NCBI GenBank assembly: GCA_026826555.1
Contig: JAKSZT010054581.1
Span: 2,610,434 to 2,674,433, forward strand
Reading direction: 5' to 3'
Length of the DNA stretch: 64,000 nucleotides
Source of the DNA: Tolypeutes matacus
Lineage: Eukaryota > Chordata > Mammalia > Cingulata > Chlamyphoridae
The notes below the pieces were generated by a model. The model was not told the origin of the DNA and searched no databases. It was given only the letters and a program-made list of their open reading frames with translations. The number at the start of each line of letters is the position of its first letter. The stretch's first letter is position 1. Shown in pieces: positions 23,126 to 34,073 of this stretch. A program made the position numbers and the translations under genes.

Positions 23126-23780
23126 TGTATTTGCCAGCCAAAGGGGTGCTGATGCAAGGTGTAAGAAATCTGTTGGCTTTTATAGAGGGTATTTATTTGG
23201 AGTATAATCTTACAGTTACCAAGCCATAAAGCACAGGTTACTTTCCTAACCAAAGTTTGCTCCTACATTTTGGAGCATGATGGCTGCCAACATTAGCAAG
23301 TGTCCAGCATTTCTATTCTCTTAAGGCCCTGTGCTCCTAGCTTTTCCAATATCACCTCTAGGCTGGGATAAATCTCCTCTCTGTCCTGGGGCTCATTTCT
23401 ACCTCCATTCAGCATCTCTGTTCACTACACAATGTTAGCTGTAGACTATCAGATTTATGCTCTTTCTGGGGCCGTTTCTGTGTCAATGGAGCCATCTCTA
23501 CTCTATTCCTCTGTATTTTTCTCCTGTGTGTTTGCTTCTTGTGGATTCAGCATCAAAAAACTAACTGCATTCTACCATGTCATTTTCTCTGTGAGCCTCC
23601 ACTTTCTTTCTGGGAGGAGACTCTACTAATTTGGTCCAATCAAAACCCTAAACATAATTTAACCAAGTAAAAATGCAACCTTTGAATTTAATACAATCTA
23701 ATATGCTCAGAGGAACAGAATAGTTTATAAACATAATACAATAATGTTTTTGAATTCATAAACAATATCAAACTGCTTCA
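23126..23780 (-). mobile_element. ERVL-type 5' LTR, minus strand
   Basis: On the plus strand it begins TGTATTTGCCAGCC and ends AACTGCTTCA, collinear with the LTR at 14019-14525 (shared ccaaaggggtgct, gggtatttattt, ccataaagca, and the atcaaactgc end). It is about 150 bp longer. The primer binding site follows directly on the minus strand. No matching target duplication is expected because the 3' part of the provirus is missing. Confidence 0.8.
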
Positions 23781-24309
23781 GATATCAATTCTATGCAAAT
23801 TGATATTCAGATTCAATGCAATATCAATAAAAATCCCACCAGCATTTTTAAAGTGATGGAAAACACAATTATCAATTTTATTTGGAAGAGTAAAGGGTCC
23901 CAAATAGCCAGAAATATCTTAAAAAGTAAAAGCAAAATTTGGAGGACTATCACTTCCTGTCTTTAAATCATATTACCTAGTTACTATGGTACTGGAATAA
24001 AAACTGACACAGAGATGAATGGAACCAAATTGATGGTTCAGAAACAGACCCTCACATCTATTATCATGTGGTTTTTGACAAGCTTGTTAAACCCTCCTAC
24101 TCAGGCAGAAAAACTCATTCAACAAATGATGCTAGGAGAACAGAATACCCATAGCCAAAAGGAAGAAAAAGGACCCCTATCTCACATCCTATACAAAAAC
24201 ATTACTCAAAATTCACCAAAGACCTAAATATAAAAGTAAGAACCATAAAGCTTTTAGAAGAAAATATAGGAAAACATCTTGAAGACCTGGTGGTAGGTAG
24301 TGGATTCTT

Positions 24310-25268
24310 TTTTTTTTTTTTTTAATTATGGGTAAAAATCAAAATTCTCACAATACATACAAACATTTGCAAAATGATATATAAATATATATGCATATAT
24401 GTGTATTTGCTTACAAAAATGTTATTTATATATATATATATATATACATATATTTTAAGAAGTGCTTAGATTACCCAAAATATTACATGGAACCCACTGG
24501 GATTCCCATGTTGCCCACCTCCCACACCTCCCACCACATCCCACACAAACATCTCCCACAGTGTGGCCCACTACCATCAATGAACTTACACATCCTAGAG
24601 CCTTGCCACCAACCATAGACCACAGTTCACACTGTAGACCACACTCTCTCCCACTCAGTTCTGAGTGGTGTGTGCTGATTTAAAATGGCTTTCATCCGTT
24701 GCCACAACAGTACTCAGGACAACCTCCAACCCCCAAAGAAGCCCCTGTACTCCAACCGCTCATCCCCTCCCCACCCCAAAAGTGTCAAGTGGCCACTGGC
24801 TCCACCCCATTTCCACAATTTCTTGCATTGCTAGAATCACCATATGTGAACAAGAGAATACCATCAAGTCCACTCTAGTTCATAGTTCTTCCCCCAATCC
24901 TGAGGGGACTGGGATGGTGATGTCCACTCCAACTCCAAGTGAGAGAGGGCTTATATCCCATGGATATGGTGGGTGGGATAATCCTGCCTGCAGATGCAGG
25001 CCCTCTCCATTCCCTGGGATGGCTATTGCCCATCGTTGTCTCATCACCAGGTGACTTGGATGAGTCCATTGAGCTGTAGGGTTGGAGTTGCAACTCCACC
25101 TAGATTTCATGCACACCTGGCAAATTGGTAGGTGGGAGGCTCCAGTCTCTGGAAGTATACCTAAAAACTCCAACATCACATATAGGTTTTAATAGAAGGG
25201 ACTGGTGAACCATGTGCACGGAGGACTTATTTGAGTCTAATTCTGTCACTCTCAGGAGCACAGATTCC
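24310..25268 (-). mobile_element. Nested L1 type-1 tail insertion with 15-bp target duplication
   Basis: A minus-strand L1 3' UTR copy (T-run at 24310-24323, then reversed terminal UTR) is 5' truncated at 25268. It is flanked by perfect direct repeats aggtagtggattctt at 24295-24309 and 25269-25283, the hallmark of target-primed insertion. The host is the ORF2 region of another L1. Confidence 0.95.
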
Positions 25269-25919
25269 AGGTAGTGGATTCTTAAAGGAGATAAGAGGAG
25301 GGCTGAGATGGACAACTGATTCTTAATGTATGTAGATGTTTTATTTAACCTTACTGTAAAAGTATAGAAATGTATAAGGGTGATGGTAACACATGATGAG
25401 TAATAGTTGGTTCATAAATAGGAATTTGGCTGGAAAGTGTAGTGTAAAGATATAAATGTTACTTGAAAGAAAGCTAGAGAATAATCTAGGGACTGAATAA
25501 TACTGTAAATCTGGAGGTGGATGAGAATTGTGGTTGATGGTACAGATGCAAGAATGTCCTTTGTAAGCTAGAGCAGATGTTTGTCATAATTTCAGGGAGG
25601 TTGAAATGTGGAGAAGTATGGGAAAAATCCAAATGGAGCAAACTATGGATTGTGGTTAACAGAAATGCTGTAATATTCATACATCTATGCCAAAGGTTTA
25701 TTGTGTTGATAATGTGGAGTATGGAAAAAGTGTGCCAGATGTACACTATGGACCATGGTTACTGCTAACAGTCTGATGATATTACCTCACAATATGTAAC
25801 AAAATTTCCACTGTGGTGTGGTGTGTTGATGGAGATGTGTTGTATGGGAATTCTGCACATAAGCAATGATTGTTTTGTAAGTTTACAACTTCTGTAAAAA
25901 AAGCATACTTAAAAAACTA

Positions 25920-26144
25920 ATAATAGGGTGGGTTGGTAGGAAAATACACCAAATGTAAGATATTGTCTACAGTTAGTGGTAAGGTTTTGATGATATTCAT
26001 TCATAATTTCTAACAAATGTCTCATAACAATGCAAGGAATTGGTGGTGGGTTTACGTATGAGATCCCTGTATGATTTATGCATGTTTGCTTTGTAAGTTC
26101 ACAACTTTTACTATACACTTATTATGTATGTTCGTGTATGAATG

Positions 26145-26182
<38 letters not shown>

Positions 26183-26430
26183 TGGTGGGTTCAGGGAAAA
26201 TACACCAAATGCAAGATACTTTGTTTAATAGTAATACTTTGAGGATGCTCTTTCATCATTTATTAGAAATGTTTCACAATAATGCAAAGCATTGTTGATA
26301 GAGTGAGGTATGAGAGCCCTGTGTGATGTTATGCATGTTTCTTTTGTAAGTCCACAACTTTTACTATACAAGTATTGTTGATGCATGTTTACATATGAGT
26401 GGTATACTTCAATAAATTTCCAAAAAATTC
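25920..26430 (+). repeat. Two tandem modules of the type-2 L1 3' UTR
   Basis: Each unit starts ggtgggtt, has aaaatacaccaaatg, then a phrase ending caatgcaa, gtatgagatccctgt or gtatgagagccctgt, and cacaacttttactataca. The period is about 257 bp, with an (AAT)n run at the junction. Related modules occur at 55010-55245, 56390-56600 and, reversed, at 58960-59660. Confidence 0.75.
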
Positions 26431-26440
26431 TTAATACCAT

Positions 26441-27177
26441 TTACTTAAGCACCAAAAAATAGGTACAGGCCTTAAAAACGTGTACAAGGTATATTGTGAG
26501 GGAAGCTACAAACATTTGAGGAAAATTTTCAGAGAAATCTAAATAAATGGAGACATTTTTCATATATGATTTGGAAGAGTTAATGTAATTAATATTGTAT
26601 TTCTTTCCCACTTGAGTTATAGATTCAGTGGCACTGAAATAAAGATTCCCACAAGTTATTTTGTGAATGTTGACAAACCGATCCTAAAGATTATATATAA
26701 TTATAAAATATCCAAAATTTCTAACACAATAGTGAAGATGAAAGGTAGACACTACCTGGCTTCAAGACCTACTATGAACCTACAGTTTTTATGACAGCAT
26801 GACATGGTAAAGAAAATATATCAATAGTATAGAATACATAGTCCAAAAATATGCCCACACAAAAGTAGCTAAGTGATCTTTTACCATAAGCAAAGACAAT
26901 TAATTTGTTAAAAAATAGTCATTTAAATGAATGGTGCTAGAATAATTGGACATAAATGTAGGAAAAATCATTATTGAAACATTCTTTACACTTGCCACAA
27001 AATTTTTTTTCATTATGGATTCTGCACATAATTTAAAATGCAAAACTAACAACATTTAGATTATAACATAGAAGAAAATCTAGGTGACCTTGACTTCAAC
27101 AATGACACTTTAGATTTTAAAAAGAAGCAAACTCCATTAAATAAAAAAAAAGATAAGTTGAACAACATAAAAAATGA
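26441..27177 (+). mobile_element. Older L1 ORF2 remnant
   Basis: Stop-ridden text in which the order of ORF2 segments downstream of the reverse transcriptase can still be followed (phrases around 26790-26900 and 27060-27110). More degraded than its neighbours. The boundary with the next L1 lies near 27178, where a 5' UTR start motif appears. Confidence 0.55.
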
Positions 27178-29025
27178 ATACTTCTAGATTTTCCAGGAAG
27201 ATGGAGGATTAGAGAGACACAAGAATCACCTCTTCAAGTAAAATATATAGAGGACAGGCAGAACTAGCCTGAAAAAGTGTTTTAGAGTTTAGGACACCAG
27301 GGGAAGACTGGACACCACCCTGAAGACAGAAGAGCAAAGGAAAAGAATCTTGATGGGAAAACTCTCTGAGTTAAAGCTGCAGCTCTGTGGTTGCAGGTGC
27401 CCATCCCTCTTGGAGCAGAAAGCTTTGAGTTATACTGCCTCTGGCTGGCAGCTATGGACAGAAGGGGCCACAGGGTTCCACTTCTCCACGAATAAGGAGA
27501 GACAAGGATGCAGTCTCAGTCTGATTAAACTTGGGCTTATAAATTTGGTCTTCTGCATCCCAGATCCCTTCCAGGCTGGGTGGGGTGGTGCAACTCTCTA
27601 TCCTGGGAGCCAGCAGGGCTGGCTTTCACAAATACCTTCCTCATTGACCACAACTGGTGGATGATGGCACAAAGGTAATTGAAATTATTTCCCACTCGAG
27701 AAAAGGGAGGGGTCTGTGGGCAAAGGCTGGAGAATACCCTCTGAGAAAGTGTGATTTGTGTGGCTCTAATAGTCTTTATTAGAGCTTATTCTCTGTCACA
27801 TTTTTTGGTTAGTGTTGCAGTGAACACATTCCAGCCAGGATTTGAAAAGAGAGGACTGTTAAAGAGTGCCATCTGTTTAAAGGCCAAGGCAGTGCATGTG
27901 AGGAAATTAAATATAACTAAATGAGAGGATTTTACTGGCTTTTAAAGCTTCCCTTCCCAAGGCCCTTGGAAGTGGGTCTGCAACCCATTATTGTATTCAT
28001 GGTATGGTTTTTCAGCAGCTAAACAGGGATAATATTAAAGAACTAGAACAGGTTGAACCAATAATCAAATAACAGCAGTAACAAAAACGTCCTACTACTA
28101 AACCCCTAAGCAGAGAGACAGATATTGAGCATCAGAGTAAACTCACGATCATAATCAGATGACTAGACATCAGCAAAAAATTACAAGCCATACTAAGACA
28201 ATGGAGGATATGGCCCATGCATAGGAATATATCAAAGCCCCAGATTACAAACAGGATTTGAGACAACTAATCAACAAGGCCCATGTAACTCTCCAAAATC
28301 AAATCAATGAGTTGAAATACAATATGATGAAAGAGATAAAAAACATCAAGAGAAAATTGAGTGAGCCCAAGAAGAATTTGAAAACCAGCATATAAAAAAT
28401 AGCAGAGCTTATGGGAATGAAAGACACATGAGTGAGATCAGAAACACCTTAGAGGTATAAAATAGCATAAAAATGAGAGAAGAAAGAAAAGGTGATGCAG
28501 AAGACAGAAGAGCAGAAATTGAAGAGAAAGCAGAGAGAGTAAAGTATGGAAAATATTGAGCAGGGGCTCAGGGAGTTGAAAGACAGCTCAAAGCATTACA
28601 ACATACATGACATGAGGTTTCCAGAAGGAGAAGAGAAGGGAAAAGGAACAAAAGAGTATTTGAGGAAATAATGGCTGAAAATTTCTCAATTCTCAGGAAA
28701 GAAATTAATTTACATGTCCAAGAAGCACAGCTTCACCCAATCAGAATAAATCTGAACAGACCTACTCCAAGAAACATACTACTCAGAATGTCAAATAACA
28801 AAGAAAAAGAGAAAATTCTGAAAACAACAATGGATAAAAAAAACATCATATACGAGGGATGTCCAGTAAGACTTAGTGTGAATTTCTCATCAGAAACCAT
28901 AAAAGCAAGAACTCAGTATTATGATATAATTAGGATATTGAAAGAGAAAAACTGCCTGCTGAGAAACCTCCATCCAGAAAAATTGTCCAAAATTTGAGGA
29001 TAAGTTAAAAATATTCACAAATAAA
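27178..29025 (+). mobile_element. LINE-1 5' UTR and ORF1 (first part of a split element)
   Basis: It begins with ggaagatggaggattagag, shared with the L1 at 50667. A 5' UTR of about 930 bp is followed by ORF1 from about 28110: coiled coil (about 28250-28480), then the RNA-recognition and C-terminal domains (28671-28997 open, with segments like LLRMSNNKEKEKIL). ORF1p is the L1 RNA-binding trimer subunit. ORF1 is broken by stops in the coiled coil and by a solo LTR near its end at 29026. Confidence 0.8.
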
Positions 29026-29651
29026 TGTTACTATAAGCACAGCTACCTCCAAAAGAATGGCCCAAATGATCCAGCACTACCAAAGAGAAAATCTTCTCTC
29101 AGTGAGAAGGTGATTTATTACAGGTGCACAAGCAAGGAACTGGGGGATTCTTCCCAAAATCAGTTTAAAGCAAGAATGGAAGCTAGCATTTTTATAGGAA
29201 AAGGAGATGGAAAAGGGAAGAGAAAAATAAGTGATGCCAGGAGTCTTGTGAAGAGGTTATGTGCAATTTCTCAGTCCTGAATTGTTTCAAGCACATCAAA
29301 TATGTCCTTGGTTTCAGCAACTAATTAACCACAGTTCAGCAAGGTCTTCATGGCCACTTTCTTGGCCAATTACTTAAGGATATCAAGCTTTTCTGATTCT
29401 GAGTAAAGTTACAGATTTACTGGTTCATAAGGTGCCCCTGACACTATTCTGTCTGATTTTGCTTTGAGACATTATCTTATTCCTGTAAACAAAATTGAGA
29501 AGTTCTGGTTAGTATTCTTCAGGGAACTAAGTACAAGGAGAAAAATTCTAAAATTAGATTAATAGAAAGCCAGCTCAGTTAGTGTATTAGAAATTTAAAA
29601 TCTTCTTAAGTGAAGAAATTTTTAGTAAGTAAGCACATTTTCCAGCTATCA
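29026..29651 (-). mobile_element. Solo LTR, ERV1-like, inserted in L1 ORF1
   Basis: A 626-bp block with TGTTAC...CTATCA ends, flanked by taaa at 29022-29025 and 29652-29655, a 4-bp duplication as for ERV1. On the minus strand a polyadenylation signal lies in tgtaataaatcacc near 29110, followed by a U5-like segment, so the sense strand is minus. Removing it joins L1 ORF1 text on both sides (ttcacaaataaa then cagaagttaaga). Confidence 0.8.
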
Positions 29652-29655
29652 TAAA

Positions 29656-29895
29656 CAGAAGTTAAGAAATTTCATTAAAAAACTATCTGGCTTTGCAGGG
29701 AACATTAAAGGGAGCCTTACCACTTGAAAGAAAGTCAGGAGAGAGAGACTTGGAGGAGAGTGTAGAGGGGAAGACTATCAGAAAGGATAGCCAAAAGAGT
29801 AAAAATACAGACAAAAATGATAATACATATGAAAGCCAAGGAATAAAATGATAGAAGAAAATAATGCATTAACAGTAATATCATCCAATGTGGAT
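29656..29895 (+). mobile_element. L1 ORF1 end and ORF2 start, continuation of 27178 element
   Basis: It resumes the ORF1 C-terminus after the LTR, then the inter-ORF spacer (gaaagccaaggaataaaatg) and the first codons of ORF2. It stops at about 29895 where unrelated sequence begins. Confidence 0.75.
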
Positions 29896-30464
29896 ACCCC
29901 AGGAGATCACTCTCCCTGGACTCTGTCCAGGTGTTGCCAGGGAGCATAGTGCCCTGCCTAGTGATGTACAGTCCCTTTCCACAATGCTGGAGATGAAGCC
30001 AGGCCTCAAGCCTTCACCTGCATATTCCTACAGCTTTTCAGAGTCCTATGGACAATGACTGAGGAGACAAACAATGTAGGAAACATCGCTTGAGAATCAC
30101 AATCTGGATCCAGGTTTAGTTTACCATTGTCCAAGAGAAGTGTGCTTTGTCTTGTTTTAATCTATTGGTGAATTACACTCATAATTTGTACTTTTGGTTC
30201 ACAGAATTCTTAAAAGAATTCCAAAATACCTCAGCTTTGAGGAGAGAAGAGGAGCAAAACATTGACATTGAAATATGAGGTGGGAAAGTGAAAGCTATAC
30301 TATCTTGAAGATGATCATGGAGGTTTTGAAAATTGGCACAGATTTGTCTCCATATTTGGCTTTTTAAAAAACTGAGTAAGTCAAAGAATTCCAGCCTTAA
30401 AAACAGAATCTTGGTAATTGGTTAGAAATGCAAATTTTCAGTTCACCGCAAACCCATATACCAG
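29896..30464. other. Unassigned insertion between L1 segments
   Basis: Sequence without recognisable protein or repeat structure separating the start of an L1 ORF2 from the next ORF2 start at about 31100. It could be an older LTR or host DNA. Confidence 0.4.
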
Positions 30465-30480
30465 TTTTAATATCTAATGT

Positions 30481-30990
30481 GAAGGTGGATGTGGCTGAAG
30501 TGGTTGGGCTTCCAGCTACCATATGGGAGGACCTGGGTTCAATCCCTGAGGCCTCTTGGTAAAAGATGAGCAGGCCAGCCAGGCCCTCATGGCAAGCCAG
30601 GCCTGTATGGATGCACAGCAAACCAGACCCATGCAGCAAGCCAGGCCCATGTGGTGAACTATGCAGCATGATGATTACACAGCAAAAGGAGGGACATAGG
30701 GGAGAGTCAAGGTGAGACATGCCAGAAACCAGGAACTGAGGTGATACAAGTGACAAGGTGCCTCTCTCCTACATCAGAGGTCCCTAGGACCAAATCCCAG
30801 TGAAGCCTGAAAGATTATGAGAAGAGAAGGCAAGAAGCAGACACAGAAGATCACCCAGTGAATGGACACAGAAAGCAAGAGGGAGGTAGAAAAAAACGTT
30901 GTAAGGCGTAGTATTTGTCAATGTGTCATTTCACAGATGAGAGTATATCTGTAGAATAAATTCCTAAAAAATAGAATAAAATAAAATTTC
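30481..30990 (+). mobile_element. tRNA-derived SINE, DAS-like (long form)
   Basis: The head contains a tRNA-type A box (tggctgaagtgg, 30492-30503) and B box (gggttcaatccc, about 30535-30546). The body has agcaagccaggcccatg repeats and a tail with cagacacagaagatc, ending A-rich with aataaaataaaat. Flanking duplications ttttaatatctaatgt (30465-30480) and ttttaaaatctaatgt (30991-31006) differ at one position. The family resembles the armadillo DAS SINEs; at about 510 bp it is longer than the copy at 46859. Confidence 0.75.
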
Positions 30991-31094
30991 TTTTAAAATC
31001 TAATGTACTATATATTAAAAACCATGTATTCTGATAATAGGAGCAAAGTAGATTACCTACTGAGCTAATGTATTTATGAAATCAAATAATGATG

Positions 31095-32460
31095 GTTTTG
31101 AGGAAAAAAAGTAATATCATTGAATGTGAGTGGATTAATTACCACAATCAAAAGATACCAATGGACAGAATTTACAAAAAGAAAACACAAAGCTTCCTTA
31201 AACTGTCTACAAGAGACTCACCTTACATCCAGGGACACATATTGGCTGAATGTGAAAGATTTGAAAAAGATATTCCATACAAACTGTAACCAAAAAAGAG
31301 CCGGAGTGGCTTCATTAATATTAGACAAAACAGACTTTAAATGCAAAAAATGGTAAGAGTTGCAGAAGGCCATTATATGTAATAAATGGGGCAATTCACC
31401 AGGAACAAGTTACAGTCATAAATAATTATGCACTTAGCCAAGATCCCCCAAATTACATGAGGCAAACCCCAACAAAACTGAAGGGAAACAGAGTGAGAGG
31501 AAACAAATAAACCTGAGTTCTTCACCTCTAATATTTGATGCATTCCACCCTTCTGAGAAAATTCAAGAATATTGCTCTGACAGATGACAAACATCCTTAT
31601 AGATGCAGAGCTGGCAACTCAAACCACTTCCTAATGGTGAACACACTAGCTGGAATATAGTATTAATCTGTCTTATTCTGTCAGTTCTCTTTGTATGATA
31701 AATGTAAAGATTTTAAATTATTTGGATCTACTGAAGAAATAAGCATTTGAAAAATTGGATAAATAGTATAAACAATAAAAATTAAAACATGTTAAAAGGA
31801 GAAATAAAAGTCAAAATGAAAAAAATTGAAGGTAGAATTAGACATCTCTATAATAATAGACAAAGACTTCAGCACACTACTCACATCATTAGATAGAGCA
31901 ACTAAACAGTAGATCAGAAAAGAAATAGAGAATGTGAACAATATGATAAATGAAGAGACCTAAAAGACATACACAGAATGTTGCATCTCAAACCAGTGGG
32001 TTATGCATTCTTCTAAAGTTCTCATGAACCTTTCTCCAGGATAGAACACGTGGTACATCAAAAGGCAGGTCTCAATAAATATAAAAAAGATTTAAACTAT
32101 ACAAAGCAACTTCTCACATCATAATAGAATGAGTTTGGAACACATAATAGATGGGAAAGTGGAAAATTCACAAGTGTATGAAGGCTAAACAACACAATTC
32201 TAAACAATAAGTGTGTCAAAGAAGAAATTGTAAGAGAAATTTGTAAATATCTTGAGGTGAGTGAAAATAAGAACACAATCTATCATAACTTATGAGATAC
32301 AATTAAGGCAGTGCTGAGATTGAAATTTATAACCCTAAACACCTATATTGAAAAAGAAGAAAGAGCTAAAATCAAAGACCTAACTGAACCCCTGGAGAAA
32401 CTAGAAAAAGAACAGCAAACTAATCTCAAAGCAAGCAGAAGGAAAGAAGCTATACTAAGA
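31095..32460 (+). mobile_element. L1 ORF2 endonuclease part
   Basis: It begins with ORF2 start text and QETHL (Glu of the endonuclease active site, near 31212-31226), then RAGVASLILDKTDF and diverged endonuclease and linker sequence, ending in an ORF2 lysine-rich linker near 32460. It is probably the continuation of the L1 at 27178-29895, separated by the SINE and the unassigned block. It joins abruptly to ORF1 of another L1. Confidence 0.75.
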
Positions 32461-34073
32461 AAATGGAAGAAATGGCCAAAGAGAAGGAATACATCAAAAG
32501 ACCATATAAGACACAGGATTTGAGACAACTAATCAATGAGACTCAAAGAAACTTCAAAAATCAAATTAATGAGTTGAAAGAAAATATAGCTAAAGAGATA
32601 AAGGACATCATGAAGACACTGAGAGAGCACAAAGAAGAATTTGAAAACCTGAATAGAAAAAATAACAGAGCTCATGGGAATGAAAGACATTAATGGTGAG
32701 ATCAAAAACATATTGGAAGCATACATGAGCAGACACAAAATGATAGAAGAAAAATAATTGATATAGAAGACATACCAGATGAAATTGAAGAAAGAGAAGG
32801 ACAGAGAGAAAAAAGAATAGAAAATTTTGAGTTGAATGATAACATGAAGTTCAGCAACATACATGTCATGGGAATTCTGGTAGAAGAGAAGTGAAACAGG
32901 GCAGAAAGAGGATTTGAGGGAATAATGCCTGAAAATTTCCCAATGCTCATGAGAGAAATTGGTTTCCATGTCCAAGAAACATAGCACACCTCAATCAGAA
33001 TAAGTCCTAATAGACCTACTCCATGACACATACTACTCAGAATGTCAAATATCAAGGAGAAAGAGAAAATTCTGAGAGTAGCAAGGAGAAGTAAACCATC
33101 ACAAACAAGGGATGCTCAAGAAGACAATGGTATGATATAATTAGGATATTGAAAGAGAAAAATTGCCAGCCAAGAATTCTTTATCTAGCAAAATTGCCCT
33201 TCCAATATGAAGGTGAGTTTAAAATATTCACAAACCAACAGAAACTAAGAGACTTCATAAAACAAGAATCCATCATTTCAGGAAGTATTAAAGGGAGTTT
33301 TATGGTCCAAAACAGGAGAGAAAGGCTTGGAGGAGAGTTTAGAGAGCCAGAATAGCAGAAAGCATAACCAAAAGTGTAAAAAGACAGAGAAATATAAGAC
33401 ATGGCATATGAAAACCAAAGAATAAAATGGTGGAAGTAAATAATGCATTTACAGTAATATCCTTGAATATAAATGGATTAAACTCCTCAATCAAAAGATA
33501 TACACTGACAAAATGGATTTTAAAAATGAGACATCCATATACTTCCTACAATTGACTCATCTTAGATCCAGGGATAAAAACTGGCTGGACGTGAATGGTT
33601 GGACAAAGATAATCCACACCAACAGGAACCAAAAAAAAAGCATGGGTAGCTACAATAATATAAGACAAAACAGACTTTATATGCTAAAAAGTTATGAAAT
33701 TAAAAAGGCCATTATATATTAATAAAATAGAAAATCTTTCAGGAAGAAGTAACAGTCATAAATACCTATGCACCTAACTAGGGTGCTCCAAAATACATGA
33801 GGCAAGCTCTGGCAAAGTGAAGGAATAAATAAACATCTCTACAATAATAGTTGGAGATTTCAACACACCACTTACATCATTAGATACAGCAACTAGACAG
33901 AAAATCAACAAGGAAAGAGCATTTTAACAATATAAATGAGCTAGACCTAAGATACATATTCAGAATGTTGCATTCCAAATCAGCAGATTATACATTTTTC
34001 TCAAATACTCAACCTTTCTCCAGGATAGACCACGTGGTACATCACAAGACAGGTTTCAATAAATATAAAAAAG
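32461..34073 (+). mobile_element. LINE-1 ORF1 and ORF2 start (first part of an interrupted element)
   Basis: ORF1 coiled coil (32463-32693 open, heptad-like KEIKDIMKTLREHKEEFENL), then the ORF1 domains (33149-33355 open, with QPRILYLAKLPF), spacer, and the ORF2 endonuclease start near 33455 with diverged motifs. It is interrupted at 34073 by a younger L1 tail. The 5' UTR is missing. Confidence 0.8.

Larger units (their letters stand above)
23781..26440 (+). mobile_element. LINE-1 ORF2 3' half and modular type-2 3' UTR (interrupted)
   Basis: From ttcagattcaatgcaatat the text follows ORF2 after the reverse transcriptase (FNAI, then GGLSLP and others) with stops and frameshifts up to about 24294, and resumes after a nested insertion at 25283. 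The 3' UTR here is different from the type-1 tail: it holds tandem modules of about 255 bp (25920 and 26177 starts) and ends in cttcaataaatttcc near 26410. There is an (AAT)n run at 26147-26180 between modules. It is 5' truncated against the ERVL LTR. Confidence 0.8.
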
